This document shows, piece after piece, positions 1-5,996 of a DNA stretch of 9,737 bases. A program made the translations under genes and the position numbers. The stretch is taken from positions 1 through 9,737 of the forward strand of contig CAJKKX010000048.1 in NCBI GenBank assembly GCA_905200565.1. Direction: 5' to 3'. Position 1 is the stretch's first letter, and each line of letters starts with the position of its first letter. This stretch comes from an uncultured Lachnospiraceae bacterium (GTDB taxonomy: Bacteria > Bacillota_A > Clostridia > Lachnospirales > Lachnospiraceae). A model generated the notes under the pieces. That model saw only the letters and a list, made by a program, of their open reading frames with translations. It made no database searches and was not told where the DNA came from.

Positions 1-637
1 TTGAGGCATGAATGCCGGAGAGAATCGCCGCTTCCTCATTGCCACCCACTGCCTTCACATGATTTCCGAAAACTGTTTTGTTCAAAACAAACGCCATCAC
101 TCCCGCGACAGCCGGAATAAACAGCACCATGATCGGCATCTTTCCTATTGTCCCCTGTCCAAGCCAGATAATAGAAGGTTCCGTCAGAGAAACAATATAG
201 CCCTTCGACATAACCAGAATAATTCCCTTTACAATATTCGACATTCCAAGCGTGATGATAAACGGTGGCAGCCGCAGGGTAGTAATCAAAAGCCCATTGG
301 CAAGCCCAACCAGCACACTGGCAAGGATGCCAAGCACGATCGCCGCTGGAACCGGAAGTCCGAAGGTCAGCATATACGCAAGAATCATACTGGACAGGGT
401 CATGGAATATCCAACTGACAAGTCGATGCCTCCCGAAGTAATAATAAATGTCTGTCCTGCCGCAATAATTGTGACCAGTGTCGTCTGTTTTAAAATGTTA
501 AAAATATTATCAACCGTCAGAAACCCCTCTGCAACTATGGAGAGAACCAGACCCATTAAAAGGAGGATAAGCAGCAGGCCGCTCTCCCGGTGATTGCTCA
601 GCAAATCAGAAAATATATTTTTTTTCTTTGTTTCCAT
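1..637 (-). CDS. RbsC-type sugar ABC transporter permease, partial (N-terminal 212 residues)
   Basis: Membrane permease of a ribose/xylose/galactose-type ABC importer (BPD_transp_2 family), which forms the channel for sugar delivered by the binding protein encoded just upstream. I translated it from the reverse complement: it starts METKKKNIFS, is open to the window edge, and ends mid-codon. Hydrophobic segments lie at about residues 20-37, 52-67, 78-92, 97-120, 126-145 and 166-187. The family signature GGIDLSVG is at 69-76, followed by GLANGLLIT at 111-119 and PPFIITLGM at 124-132. RbsC-type permeases have about 310-340 residues, so roughly a third is missing beyond the left edge. The ATG at 637 has AAGGAG nine bases upstream. 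It lies 78 bases after the receptor gene, with a hairpin between them. The ATPase gene is not in the window and may follow. The family call is firm; the sugar is unknown. Confidence 0.93.
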   Translation of the reverse strand, partial: METKKKNIFSDLLSNHRESGLLLILLLMGLVLSIVAEGFLTVDNIFNILKQTTLVTIIAAGQTFIITSGGIDLSVGYSMTLSSMILAYMLTFGLPVPAAIVLGILASVLVGLANGLLITTLRLPPFIITLGMSNIVKGIILVMSKGYIVSLTEPSIIWLGQGTIGKMPIMVLFIPAVAGVMAFVLNKTVFGNHVKAVGGNEEAAILSGIHAS

Positions 638-662
638 CTTTTTTGCTCCTTATACAGAATCA

Positions 663-692
663 GGGCGGCAGGCGTCATGGCCCCTACCGCCC
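663..692 (-). promoter_or_regulatory. Intercistronic GC-rich hairpin between receptor and permease genes
   Basis: Read on the minus strand, GGGCGGTAGG (692-683) pairs with CCTGCCGCCC (672-663) around a 10-base loop: ten pairs, one of them a U-G wobble. No T tract follows, so it does not look like an intrinsic terminator. By analogy with other binding-protein operons, such a structure can shield the upstream message from 3'-5' decay and keep the receptor in excess over the permease. That role is inference. Confidence 0.6.
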
Positions 693-715
693 CACTTGTT
701 GTTCGTTTTTTCCGT

Positions 716-1660
716 CTAATAGTTGTCGTTTACATTATCCGCATTTACAATAACATAACCGGTATCCGTATTTTCCGGAATTTCTTTTCCCTGATTCAGA
801 TCATACAGTTTCTCTGCAATATTTACCCCCCAGTTATACTGACCCTGTGTGATCGTTGCATAAATCTGTCCATCCTTTACACCATTAATAACCGGCTCCA
901 GGTCATCAAAAGTGATCAAAATCTTATCTTCTGTTGTCCATCCGTGGGATTTGAATGCCGTCACACCATTTTCGCCTGCCGCATCAATAATGATCAACGC
1001 ATCGAAATCCGGAACAGCCGTAATCATATTCTCAATATCGGACAATCCCTTGGAAACATCACCGCCGCTTGCTGTTGTCTGAACGATTTCAATATCCGGA
1101 TATTTTTCTTCCAGAACATTTTCCACGCCTTCCATACGCTGGATCAAACCCGCCTGAGAAACAACGCCCGTCTCACAGATAACCTTTCCTTTGCCGCCCA
1201 AAGCTTCTCCGAGCACTTCACCCATGGCCTGTCCTGCATTATAATTGTCGGTTCCAATGTAACCTGCACGCTTGGAATCCGGCGCATCCGTATCAAAGCT
1301 TACTACCGGAATCCCTGCATCCACCGCTTTATCGATATATGGAGTCAAAGCATCAGAGTCACAGGCACCAATGGCGATCCCATCAACTTTCTTCGTAATC
1401 AGGTCTTCCATAATCTGAATCTGCTGCGAAACGTCTCCATTCATTGCGCCTTCACAGATCACTTCCGCATCGACTCCCATTTCCGCCAGTCTGTCTTTTG
1501 CGCCCTCTCCTACCGGATCAAAAAACGGATGAATATTCGGGATAACAACAGCAAAGGTCAGTTTCTCATCTGACGTTGCCGCGTCTTCTGCTCCGGCAAA
1601 GCTTGCCAGACCCAATACCATACTGCATCCCAGCAATGCACTGACTAACAATTTCTTCAT
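716..1660 (-). CDS. Sugar ABC transporter substrate-binding protein (periplasmic-binding protein type 1, RbsB-like)
   Basis: Extracytoplasmic receptor of 314 residues that should capture a sugar and pass it to the adjacent permease. Residues 1-24 form a Sec signal (MKK, then a hydrophobic stretch) with a possible signal peptidase I site AGA|ED at 22-25. The mature part has the two-lobed type 1 fold: FAVVIPNIHPFFDPV at 36-50, DGIAIGACDSDAL at 93-105, the sugar-binding motif SFDTDAPDS at 121-129 with GYIGTDN at 133-139, and TFDDLEPVINGVKDGQ at 249-264. Oddly, there is no standard lipobox. LASF occupies the place where L-A-[AG]-C usually sits, and the only Cys in the signal (Cys12, in LLGC) follows a very short hydrophobic stretch. 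The ATG at 1660 is preceded by GGGAGG about nine bases away. It probably has its own promoter and is first in the transporter transcript. Ligand cannot be told from sequence; a pentose or hexose is a guess. Confidence 0.93.
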   Translation of the reverse strand: MKKLLVSALLGCSMVLGLASFAGAEDAATSDEKLTFAVVIPNIHPFFDPVGEGAKDRLAEMGVDAEVICEGAMNGDVSQQIQIMEDLITKKVDGIAIGACDSDALTPYIDKAVDAGIPVVSFDTDAPDSKRAGYIGTDNYNAGQAMGEVLGEALGGKGKVICETGVVSQAGLIQRMEGVENVLEEKYPDIEIVQTTASGGDVSKGLSDIENMITAVPDFDALIIIDAAGENGVTAFKSHGWTTEDKILITFDDLEPVINGVKDGQIYATITQGQYNWGVNIAEKLYDLNQGKEIPENTDTGYVIVNADNVNDNY

Positions 1661-1695
1661 TTTAAATTACCTCCCTTTTCCTGATTGATAAGTTT

Positions 1696-1724
1696 ATTTT
1701 AGTTTTTTCTCCATAAATTAGCCA
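1696..1724 (-). promoter_or_regulatory. Candidate activator-dependent promoter of the sugar ABC operon
   Basis: On the minus strand a good -10 box TAAAAT lies at 1701-1696. Seventeen bases upstream the -35 position (1724-1719) reads TGGCTA, which matches TTGACA at only three positions. Transcription would begin near 1689, giving a leader of about 30 bases. A good -10 with a poor -35, just downstream of a palindrome, fits activation by the neighbouring YesN-type regulator. This is inferred from sequence alone. Confidence 0.4.
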
Positions 1725-1733
1725 TAGAAATAA

Positions 1734-1759
1734 CGTGGAAATATCTTAAAATTTCCACG
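1734..1759 (-). promoter_or_regulatory. Palindrome, candidate operator upstream of the sugar ABC operon
   Basis: CGTGGAAAT and ATTTCCACG form a perfect 9-base inverted repeat (1734-1742 and 1751-1759) around 8 bases. It is centred about 57 bases upstream of the predicted transcription start of the receptor gene. It shares the 16-base element TCTTAAAATTTCCA[CT]G (1744-1759) with the terminator palindrome (1805-1820), one mismatch, 61 bp away. No T tract follows on the minus strand, so it is not a terminator. The likely binder is the adjacent AraC-type regulator, but a LacI-type protein encoded elsewhere is possible. Confidence 0.5.
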
Positions 1760-1769
1760 CCCAAATTTT

Positions 1770-1823
1770 AAAAAACAAAAAAACATGGAAATTTTCATGT
1801 TCTTTCTTAAAATTTCCATGTTT
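1770..1823 (-). terminator. Intrinsic terminator after the YesN-type regulator gene
   Basis: A perfect 15-base inverted repeat (1809-1823 with 1781-1795) encloses a 13-base loop. On the minus strand it is followed by TTTTGTTTTTT (1780-1770). It starts one base after the regulator stop codon. The stem is AT-rich but long. It should separate the kinase-regulator transcript from the transporter transcript, so receptor and permease need their own promoter. Confidence 0.85.
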
Positions 1824-2951
1824 CTATTTATTTCTATATTCCCGCGGCGTCATACCGCATGTTTTTTTAAATACCACGCTAAAATAATTTGGATCCAAAA
1901 AACCGACGCGCTCTGCGATCTGGGCGCTGGTCAGGTCTGTCGTGCGCAGAAGCTCCTTTGCATGTTCCATCCGCACATTCGTCAGGTATTTTATGAAATT
2001 CACGCCTGTTCTCTGTTTAAACACATAGCCAAAGTAATTCGAGCTCAATCCCACATGCTCCGCCATACTATTCAGCGTAAGGTTGGCATCATCCATATGT
2101 GTACGGATATATTCTTTCGCCATGGTTATCGCCTGTCCTCCCGAATCCACAAGATCCATCCGGTATGTGATGACAGTTTTCAGGAGTTTCCCTGTTATCT
2201 CTTCCATGGACCTGACTCTGCAAAAGCTGCGGATAAAATGATCCACATTCTGAAAATCCGCCAGAATAGTCTCAGGATCGCCCCCAAGCTCCCGCACGAC
2301 CTGCGTACATGCAGTCAGGATCTGCATAGCCTGCCAGGATGAATATACCAGAGAGCCCGTATTAGCCCTCTGCCCCTGGTCCAGATATCTCTTTACAAAA
2401 GCATCTGTTTCCTCCAGAGTGCCCTGCTTCAGGAAATTCAGCAATTCGATTTCATAGCGCCGCCCCTCTTCCAGATTTTTTACATTCAGCTCTGTGGGGG
2501 TATCCTCCAGATTCTTTACCTCGTAACTCCTCAGCTTATATACCAGGTTTTCCACAGCAGACGCTTCCTTACTCTCCTGGTCCAGTTTTTCCTTCAGCCC
2601 CAGCAAAATGCTGACCAGCTTCACCGGAGTCACCGGTTTCAGCAAATACTCGCACACCCCAAAGCGAATGGCATCCTGCGCATATTTAAATTCCATGTAT
2701 CCGCTGAGAATGATAATTTTAATCTTTGGATGTATATTGCGCAGCATCCGGCTTAATTCGATGCCATCCATAAAAGGCATACGGATATCTGTGATCACAA
2801 TCTCAGGATGTACTTTCCGCACAACCTCCAGTGCCTGTTCCCCATTTGCAGCCTCACCTGCAAAAATAAATCCATAAGCTCCCCAATCTATACTCTTGCG
2901 GATACTTTCCCGTACGGTGCTTTCATCTTCCACTAACACAACTTTATACAT
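1824..2951 (-). CDS. YesN-type response regulator (receiver plus AraC-family DNA-binding domain)
   Basis: Cytoplasmic regulator of 375 residues. The N-terminal receiver domain (about 1-122) has acidic residues VEDE at 7-10, the phosphoacceptor Asp55 in VITDIRMP, Ser83 in ILSGY, and Lys105 in LLKP, so it looks fully competent. A linker (about 123-270) leads to a double helix-turn-helix AraC domain at about 272-375. That domain includes LNSMAEHVGLSSNYF and, near the C terminus, QIAERVGFLDPNYFS with FKKTCGMTPREYR. The linker is shorter than in many YesN proteins of 500 or more residues. The ATG overlaps the last 8 bases of the sensor kinase gene (ATGTATAA), so the two are translationally coupled. 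Such pairs typically activate a neighbouring sugar ABC operon, and the receptor gene lies just downstream. With the kinase reading frame broken upstream, its phosphorylation state is uncertain. Confidence 0.93.
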   Translation of the reverse strand: MYKVVLVEDESTVRESIRKSIDWGAYGFIFAGEAANGEQALEVVRKVHPEIVITDIRMPFMDGIELSRMLRNIHPKIKIIILSGYMEFKYAQDAIRFGVCEYLLKPVTPVKLVSILLGLKEKLDQESKEASAVENLVYKLRSYEVKNLEDTPTELNVKNLEEGRRYEIELLNFLKQGTLEETDAFVKRYLDQGQRANTGSLVYSSWQAMQILTACTQVVRELGGDPETILADFQNVDHFIRSFCRVRSMEEITGKLLKTVITYRMDLVDSGGQAITMAKEYIRTHMDDANLTLNSMAEHVGLSSNYFGYVFKQRTGVNFIKYLTNVRMEHAKELLRTTDLTSAQIAERVGFLDPNYFSVVFKKTCGMTPREYRNK

Positions 2952-3936
2952 ATTCCTGTCCCTCTGTCTGACATTTCAGACGAATGGTCACGCGTGTTCC
3001 GTTATATCTCTCACTCCACACATCCAGCCCGCATTCCTTCCCATAATACAACAGAATACGCCGGTTTACATTATAAATTCCAAAGCCATTCTCATGATCC
3101 GAATATGGCTGGGTATTTTCTCTGATTTTCCGGCACAGATCCTCAAGAATCTCCGGCTCCATGCCGCAACCCGTATCCTCAATAACAAAAATCAGAAATT
3201 CTCCCTGCTTCTGCCCGGTAACCGTGATTTTACCACCCTCCTCACGGTTTTTGATTCCGTGATAGAGTGCATTCTCCACAATCGGCTGCAAAACCATTTT
3301 GAGCATAGAGTACTGGTAAACCTCTGGTTCCACACGAATTTCAAAGGTCAGCAGATCACTGTACCTCTTTTGCTGAATCGAAAGATAACTTTCCACATGT
3401 TCTATTTCCTTTTTTACCGGTATCCACTCCAGCCCTTTGCTTAAGCCTGTCTTGAAAAAGACTGCCAGCTTATCTACCACATCTATTACCTGATCGTTTT
3501 CTTCGGAAGCAGCCAGCCATATCACCAGTTCCAGTGTATTGTAGAGAAAATGAGGATTTATCTGAGCCTGCAGTGCCTTAAGCTCTGCTTTCTGCATATT
3601 TCGCTGTTCTTCTTTGTTTTCCTCCATTAAAGCCTTGATACGCATGAGCATCTGGTTATACTGACGCTGCAGAATGGAAATTTCATCATTTGTAATAACT
3701 GCAACCGTCGCATCGAGGTCGCCCTGCTCTGCCAGAAGCATCTTGTCCTTAAGCTCGGTAATTGGCTTGGTAAGCCTTCTCGACAGATAATAGTACAGAA
3801 CTCCCAGGAACAGCAGCGTGAGCAGGATTGCCGCAAAAAATACCTCCCCCAACTGATAAACAGGCGCCATCAGCTCCTGCAGGGGAACCTGCCCCACGAT
3901 CACCCAGCCTGTGTTTTCAATGCTATCATATACCAC
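2944..3936 (-). CDS. YesM-type sensor histidine kinase, C-terminal fragment (frameshifted gene)
   Basis: Catalytic half of a membrane sensor kinase whose first half is in another frame just upstream. The frame is open from 4032 (starting RAAERPAI); GTG at 3936 is merely the first possible start and has no good ribosome binding site, so independent translation is doubtful. Numbered from that GTG: end of the extracellular domain at 1-28, membrane helix at about 32-51, HAMP at about 52-104, and His_kinase motif QAQINPHFLYN at 123-133 with phosphoacceptor His129. The ATP-binding domain has N box QPIVENALYHG at 217-227, G1 box DTGCG at 254-258 and G2 box GFGIYNV at 284-290. All catalytic motifs are intact, which suggests the break is recent or is a sequencing error. 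Its end overlaps the regulator gene by 8 bases. Joined to the N-terminal part the product would be about 590 residues, normal for YesM kinases. Confidence 0.85.
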   Translation of the reverse strand: MVYDSIENTGWVIVGQVPLQELMAPVYQLGEVFFAAILLTLLFLGVLYYYLSRRLTKPITELKDKMLLAEQGDLDATVAVITNDEISILQRQYNQMLMRIKALMEENKEEQRNMQKAELKALQAQINPHFLYNTLELVIWLAASEENDQVIDVVDKLAVFFKTGLSKGLEWIPVKKEIEHVESYLSIQQKRYSDLLTFEIRVEPEVYQYSMLKMVLQPIVENALYHGIKNREEGGKITVTGQKQGEFLIFVIEDTGCGMEPEILEDLCRKIRENTQPYSDHENGFGIYNVNRRILLYYGKECGLDVWSERYNGTRVTIRLKCQTEGQEYV

Positions 3937-3977
3937 AAGCCTTATACCATTTTCCGTTTCTTCCTGATAGCTGCCAT

Positions 3978-4718
3978 TTAAACCGGAAAATACTTCCTTC
4001 CTGAGCGGGATTGCCGGACGCTCTGCCGCCCGTCATCATGAAACAGCTCATTTCCCTTCTTATCATATAACGTAAAATATCCGCTTTCTCCCAGGATCTC
4101 CTGCTCATAGACAGATTTTATCGCATTTGCATCCATCTCAATAGCAATGATCCCCATAGTCTTATTTGTAAAGGTCTGGCGTATTTTCTGCCCTATCAGA
4201 AAACAATCCCGATCCTCCCATCCCATCTCAAAACCACTCAGAACCAGCAGTTCATTTTCATTTTCCAGAATCATATCATAGATATATCTGCTTTTCTCAC
4301 TCTTTTCAATCGGGTAAATTCCTATTTTTTCATTAAAGCATACCCCGTCATTCCCTATGACATAAAAATTTTTAATATCATCACTTAATATATAAGAATT
4401 GCGATAAAGTTTTACCATATTGATCAGGTTCATCGTCGTCTCATGGCGGCTGCCTGTATCATAAAGGAAATCAGAAATGTCAGAGCTGTTTCCAATCTCC
4501 AGGATCTTTCCGGTCTGCTCCATGATCATCCCTGCATTCCTGCTGATCTGTTTTGCCACCATGCCCGAATAGGAAGTCGTGCTGGAAAGCATCTGTCTGA
4601 AGACACTGGAATAGCAGAACACACCCAGTCCAACAGCAATCACCAGCGAAAATGTCAGGAATATCATCATTATTTTCCCTCTGAAACTGTCCCAGAAGTA
4701 CTTCCATCTCTTCAGCAT
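3978..4718 (-). CDS. YesM-type sensor histidine kinase, N-terminal fragment (frameshifted gene)
   Basis: Sensor half of the kinase, 246 codons as written. A short basic N terminus (MLKRWKYFWDSFRGK) leads into a membrane helix at about 16-38. A dCache-like extracellular domain follows from about 40, with features such as NFYVIGNDGVCFNE at 117-130, MGIIAIEMDANAI at 188-200 and GYFTLYDKKGNELFHDDG at 213-230. After Gly230 the homologous reading continues in the -1 frame; the last 16 residues (RQSVRQSRSGRKYFPV) look like out-of-frame noise before TAA. One extra G in the GGG at 4031-4029 would join the halves as ...HDDGAAERPAIPLRKEV.... The ATG at 4718 has AAGGAG and AGGAAGG upstream. It begins only 27 bases after the T tract of the rpsR terminator, and I see no convincing promoter in between, so expression may depend on readthrough or on a promoter inside the terminator region. 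Confidence 0.85.
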   Translation of the reverse strand: MLKRWKYFWDSFRGKIMMIFLTFSLVIAVGLGVFCYSSVFRQMLSSTTSYSGMVAKQISRNAGMIMEQTGKILEIGNSSDISDFLYDTGSRHETTMNLINMVKLYRNSYILSDDIKNFYVIGNDGVCFNEKIGIYPIEKSEKSRYIYDMILENENELLVLSGFEMGWEDRDCFLIGQKIRQTFTNKTMGIIAIEMDANAIKSVYEQEILGESGYFTLYDKKGNELFHDDGRQSVRQSRSGRKYFPV

Positions 4719-4745
4719 GCCCTTCCTGCTCCTTCATCTCTATGC

Positions 4746-4785
4746 AAAAAGCCTTTAAATACTGAGTCTATCAACATTTAAAGGC
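4746..4785 (-). terminator. Intrinsic terminator of the rpsF-ssb-rpsR operon
   Basis: GCCTTTAAAT and ATTTAAAGGC form a perfect 10-base stem (4776-4785 with 4751-4760) with a 15-base loop, followed on the minus strand by TTTTT (4750-4746). It lies about 30 bases after the rpsR stop. The opposite strand has only a broken T tract and no gene to end. Confidence 0.88.
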
Positions 4786-4816
4786 CTTTATATATCATTC
4801 CTGATTCAAATACATA

Positions 4817-5080
4817 CTAATCCTGCACATACGGCATGATCGCCAGATGTCTTGCACGCTTAATCGCTACAGTGAGTGCTCTCTGGTGTTTTGCACATGT
4901 GCCAGTGATTCTTCTCGGGAGGATCTTTCCTCTCTCAGAAACATATTTCTTTAATTTTGCAACGTCCTTGTAATCAATTTCGTTGTTCTCTTTGCCGCAG
5001 AATACGCAGACTTTCTTTCTTCTGCGTCCGCCTCTTCTCTTCATCGGAGAATCTGCTCTATCGCCTTTTGTATAAGCCAT
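4817..5080 (-). CDS. rpsR: 30S ribosomal protein S18
   Basis: Small-subunit protein of 87 residues that binds the 16S rRNA central domain as a heterodimer with S6, encoded two genes upstream. The basic N-terminal tail [11 protein letters not shown] (13-23) is followed by CVFC (25-28), and TGTCAKHQR lies at 59-67. Cys25, Cys28, Cys62 and His65 are all present, so this looks like the zinc-binding (C+) form; many bacteria also carry or use a C- form. The core [20 protein letters not shown] (36-55) is typical. Start ATG at 5080 has AAGGAGGG 8-10 bases upstream. It follows ssb by 37 bases, in which a small hairpin can cover the ribosome binding site. It is last in the operon, before a clear terminator. 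Confidence 0.97.
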   Translation of the reverse strand: MAYTKGDRADSPMKRRGGRRRKKVCVFCGKENNEIDYKDVAKLKKYVSERGKILPRRITGTCAKHQRALTVAIKRARHLAIMPYVQD

Positions 5081-5093
5081 GATCTTTTTCCCT

Positions 5094-5112
5094 CCTTAAA
5101 TAATAATTAAGG
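5094..5112 (-). promoter_or_regulatory. Hairpin over the rpsR ribosome binding site
   Basis: On the minus strand CCTTAA (5112-5107) pairs perfectly with TTAAGG (5099-5094) across a 7-base loop. The 3' arm contains the first part of the rpsR Shine-Dalgarno AAGGAGG. The stem is short and AU-rich, so it would be weak. It could make rpsR translation depend on ribosomes finishing ssb, whose stop is at 5118-5120. Confidence 0.4.
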
Positions 5113-5117
5113 GTGCT

Positions 5118-5585
5118 CTAGTTAAACGGAAGCTCCTCGTCGATACCATCCGGTATGTTCATGAAGCCGTCGCCGGATGCTGCGCTCGGAGCCGGTCTGC
5201 TCGGTGCGGGAGCGGTACGCTGATAGCTCTGGTATCCGCCGTCGGACGCTCCCTGGGAAGCGTTCTTGCTCTCTGCAAACTCCTGATCTTCCACAACAAC
5301 ATCTGTCGTATATACTTTTACACCATCTTTATTCGTGTAGCTGCCGGTCTGGATACGTCCGGTCACTACCACCTTCAGGCCCTGACGGAAATACTTCTCT
5401 GCGAACTCGGCGCTTCTTCCAAATGCAACGCATCCGATAAAGTCTGCTGTCTGATCGCTTCCCTCTCTGCGGAATCTGCGGTCTACTGCCAGTGTATATC
5501 TGGCAACTGCGGTTGCATTCTCGCCTGCGGAGTAACGTACCTCCGGATCTCTTGTCAGGCGGCCCATCAAAATAACTTTATTCAT
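5118..5585 (-). CDS. ssb: Single-stranded DNA-binding protein
   Basis: Binds single-stranded DNA in replication, repair and recombination, and recruits partner proteins by its acidic tail; normally a tetramer. The 155 residues comprise an OB fold at about 1-105 (MNKVILMGRLTRDPEVRYS at the start, TADFIGCVAFGRSAEFAEKY at 46-65, GLKVVVTGRIQTGSYTNKDG at 69-88) and a flexible Gln/Ser/Pro-rich linker at about 106-145. The acidic tip is DEELPFN at 149-155. Two small oddities: the protein has no Trp, with Phe where CVAWG is common, and one Asn follows the usual terminal Pro-Phe. ATG at 5585 has AGAGGAG six bases upstream, and the gene follows rpsF by 19 bases. Co-transcription with S6 and S18 genes is the usual arrangement in Firmicutes. 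Confidence 0.97.
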   Translation of the reverse strand: MNKVILMGRLTRDPEVRYSAGENATAVARYTLAVDRRFRREGSDQTADFIGCVAFGRSAEFAEKYFRQGLKVVVTGRIQTGSYTNKDGVKVYTTDVVVEDQEFAESKNASQGASDGGYQSYQRTAPAPSRPAPSAASGDGFMNIPDGIDEELPFN

Positions 5586-5604
5586 TCTGATCTCCTCTTA
5601 TTAT

Positions 5605-5892
5605 CTATGCGTCCTGTCTAACACACAAATATCTGAGAACATTTTCCATGATACGAACATGTCTTTCGAGCTCTGCTGGGCAGTCTGCATCTGCTTCGAA
5701 CTGAATGAAGTAGTAGTACCCTTCGCTCATCTTCTGAATTTCGTATGCAAGTTTTTTCTTGCCCCACTCATCCACATTCGTGATGGTTCCGTTGTAACGG
5801 GTAATATATTCTTTTACCTTCTCAACGGTAGCAATTCTTGCGTCGTCCTCAATCTTTGCGTTGACAACAACAGCTAATTCATACTTGTTCAT
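5605..5892 (-). CDS. rpsF: 30S ribosomal protein S6
   Basis: Small-subunit protein of 95 residues, full length for the family, that joins S18 on the 16S rRNA central domain. The ferredoxin-like fold is recognisable: YELAVVVNAK (4-13), VKEYITRYNGTITNVDEWG (26-44), KKKLAYEIQKMSEGYYYFIQF (45-65, the conserved RNA/S18-facing region), and ENVLRYLCVR (83-92). ATG at 5892 is preceded by AAGGAGGTG eight bases away, a nearly full anti-16S match. First gene of its own transcript: a strong promoter lies about 80-100 bases upstream. The leader can fold to pair the ribosome binding site, which suggests feedback control by S6:S18 as known for many bacteria. Confidence 0.97.
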   Translation of the reverse strand: MNKYELAVVVNAKIEDDARIATVEKVKEYITRYNGTITNVDEWGKKKLAYEIQKMSEGYYYFIQFEADADCPAELERHVRIMENVLRYLCVRQDA

Positions 5893-5904
5893 GCGTTTTG
5901 CACC

Positions 5905-5945
5905 TCCTTATGGACTCTGGCCCCTGTCTTATGCAGGAGCAAGGA
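5905..5945 (-). promoter_or_regulatory. rpsF leader hairpin, candidate S6:S18 autoregulatory element
   Basis: On the minus strand GCTCCTG (5940-5934) pairs with CAGGGGC (5926-5920), seven pairs including one U-G, around a 7-base loop. Directly outside, TCCTT (5945-5941) can pair with AAGGA (5909-5905), which is part of the rpsF Shine-Dalgarno. This leaves a one-sided 10-base bulge at 5919-5910. A stem with an asymmetric bulge before rpsF resembles the published S6:S18-binding leader. However, I do not see the CCG triplet described for that motif; the bulge side has CCAGAG. Pairing was worked out by eye. Confidence 0.4.
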
Positions 5946-5967
5946 ATTAAATATATCACGAAACCAT

Positions 5968-5996
5968 ATTTTAGCATACCGTTCGCGGTTTTTCAA
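5968..5996 (-). promoter_or_regulatory. Promoter of the rpsF-ssb-rpsR operon
   Basis: On the minus strand: -35 TTGAAA (5996-5991), a 17-base spacer, then -10 TAAAAT (5973-5968) preceded by TGC, an extended -10. This is close to the housekeeping sigma consensus. The -35 box overlaps the DUF951 stop codon. Predicted start near 5961 gives a leader of about 68 bases. Confidence 0.8.

Noticed and set aside
8..593. Plus-strand open frames over the left end.
   Set aside because: The minus strand here encodes an RbsC-type permease with its full signature and a good ribosome binding site; the plus-strand products are shadows.
590..1573. Long plus-strand open frame opposite the receptor gene (327 codons).
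   Set aside because: It is the antisense shadow of a well-recognised binding-protein gene; its product has no recognisable domain and it lacks a sensible ribosome binding site.
4719..4785. TTGATA inside the loop of the rpsR terminator as a -35 box for the sensor kinase gene.
   Set aside because: No acceptable -10 hexamer lies 16-18 bases downstream, so I could not support a promoter.
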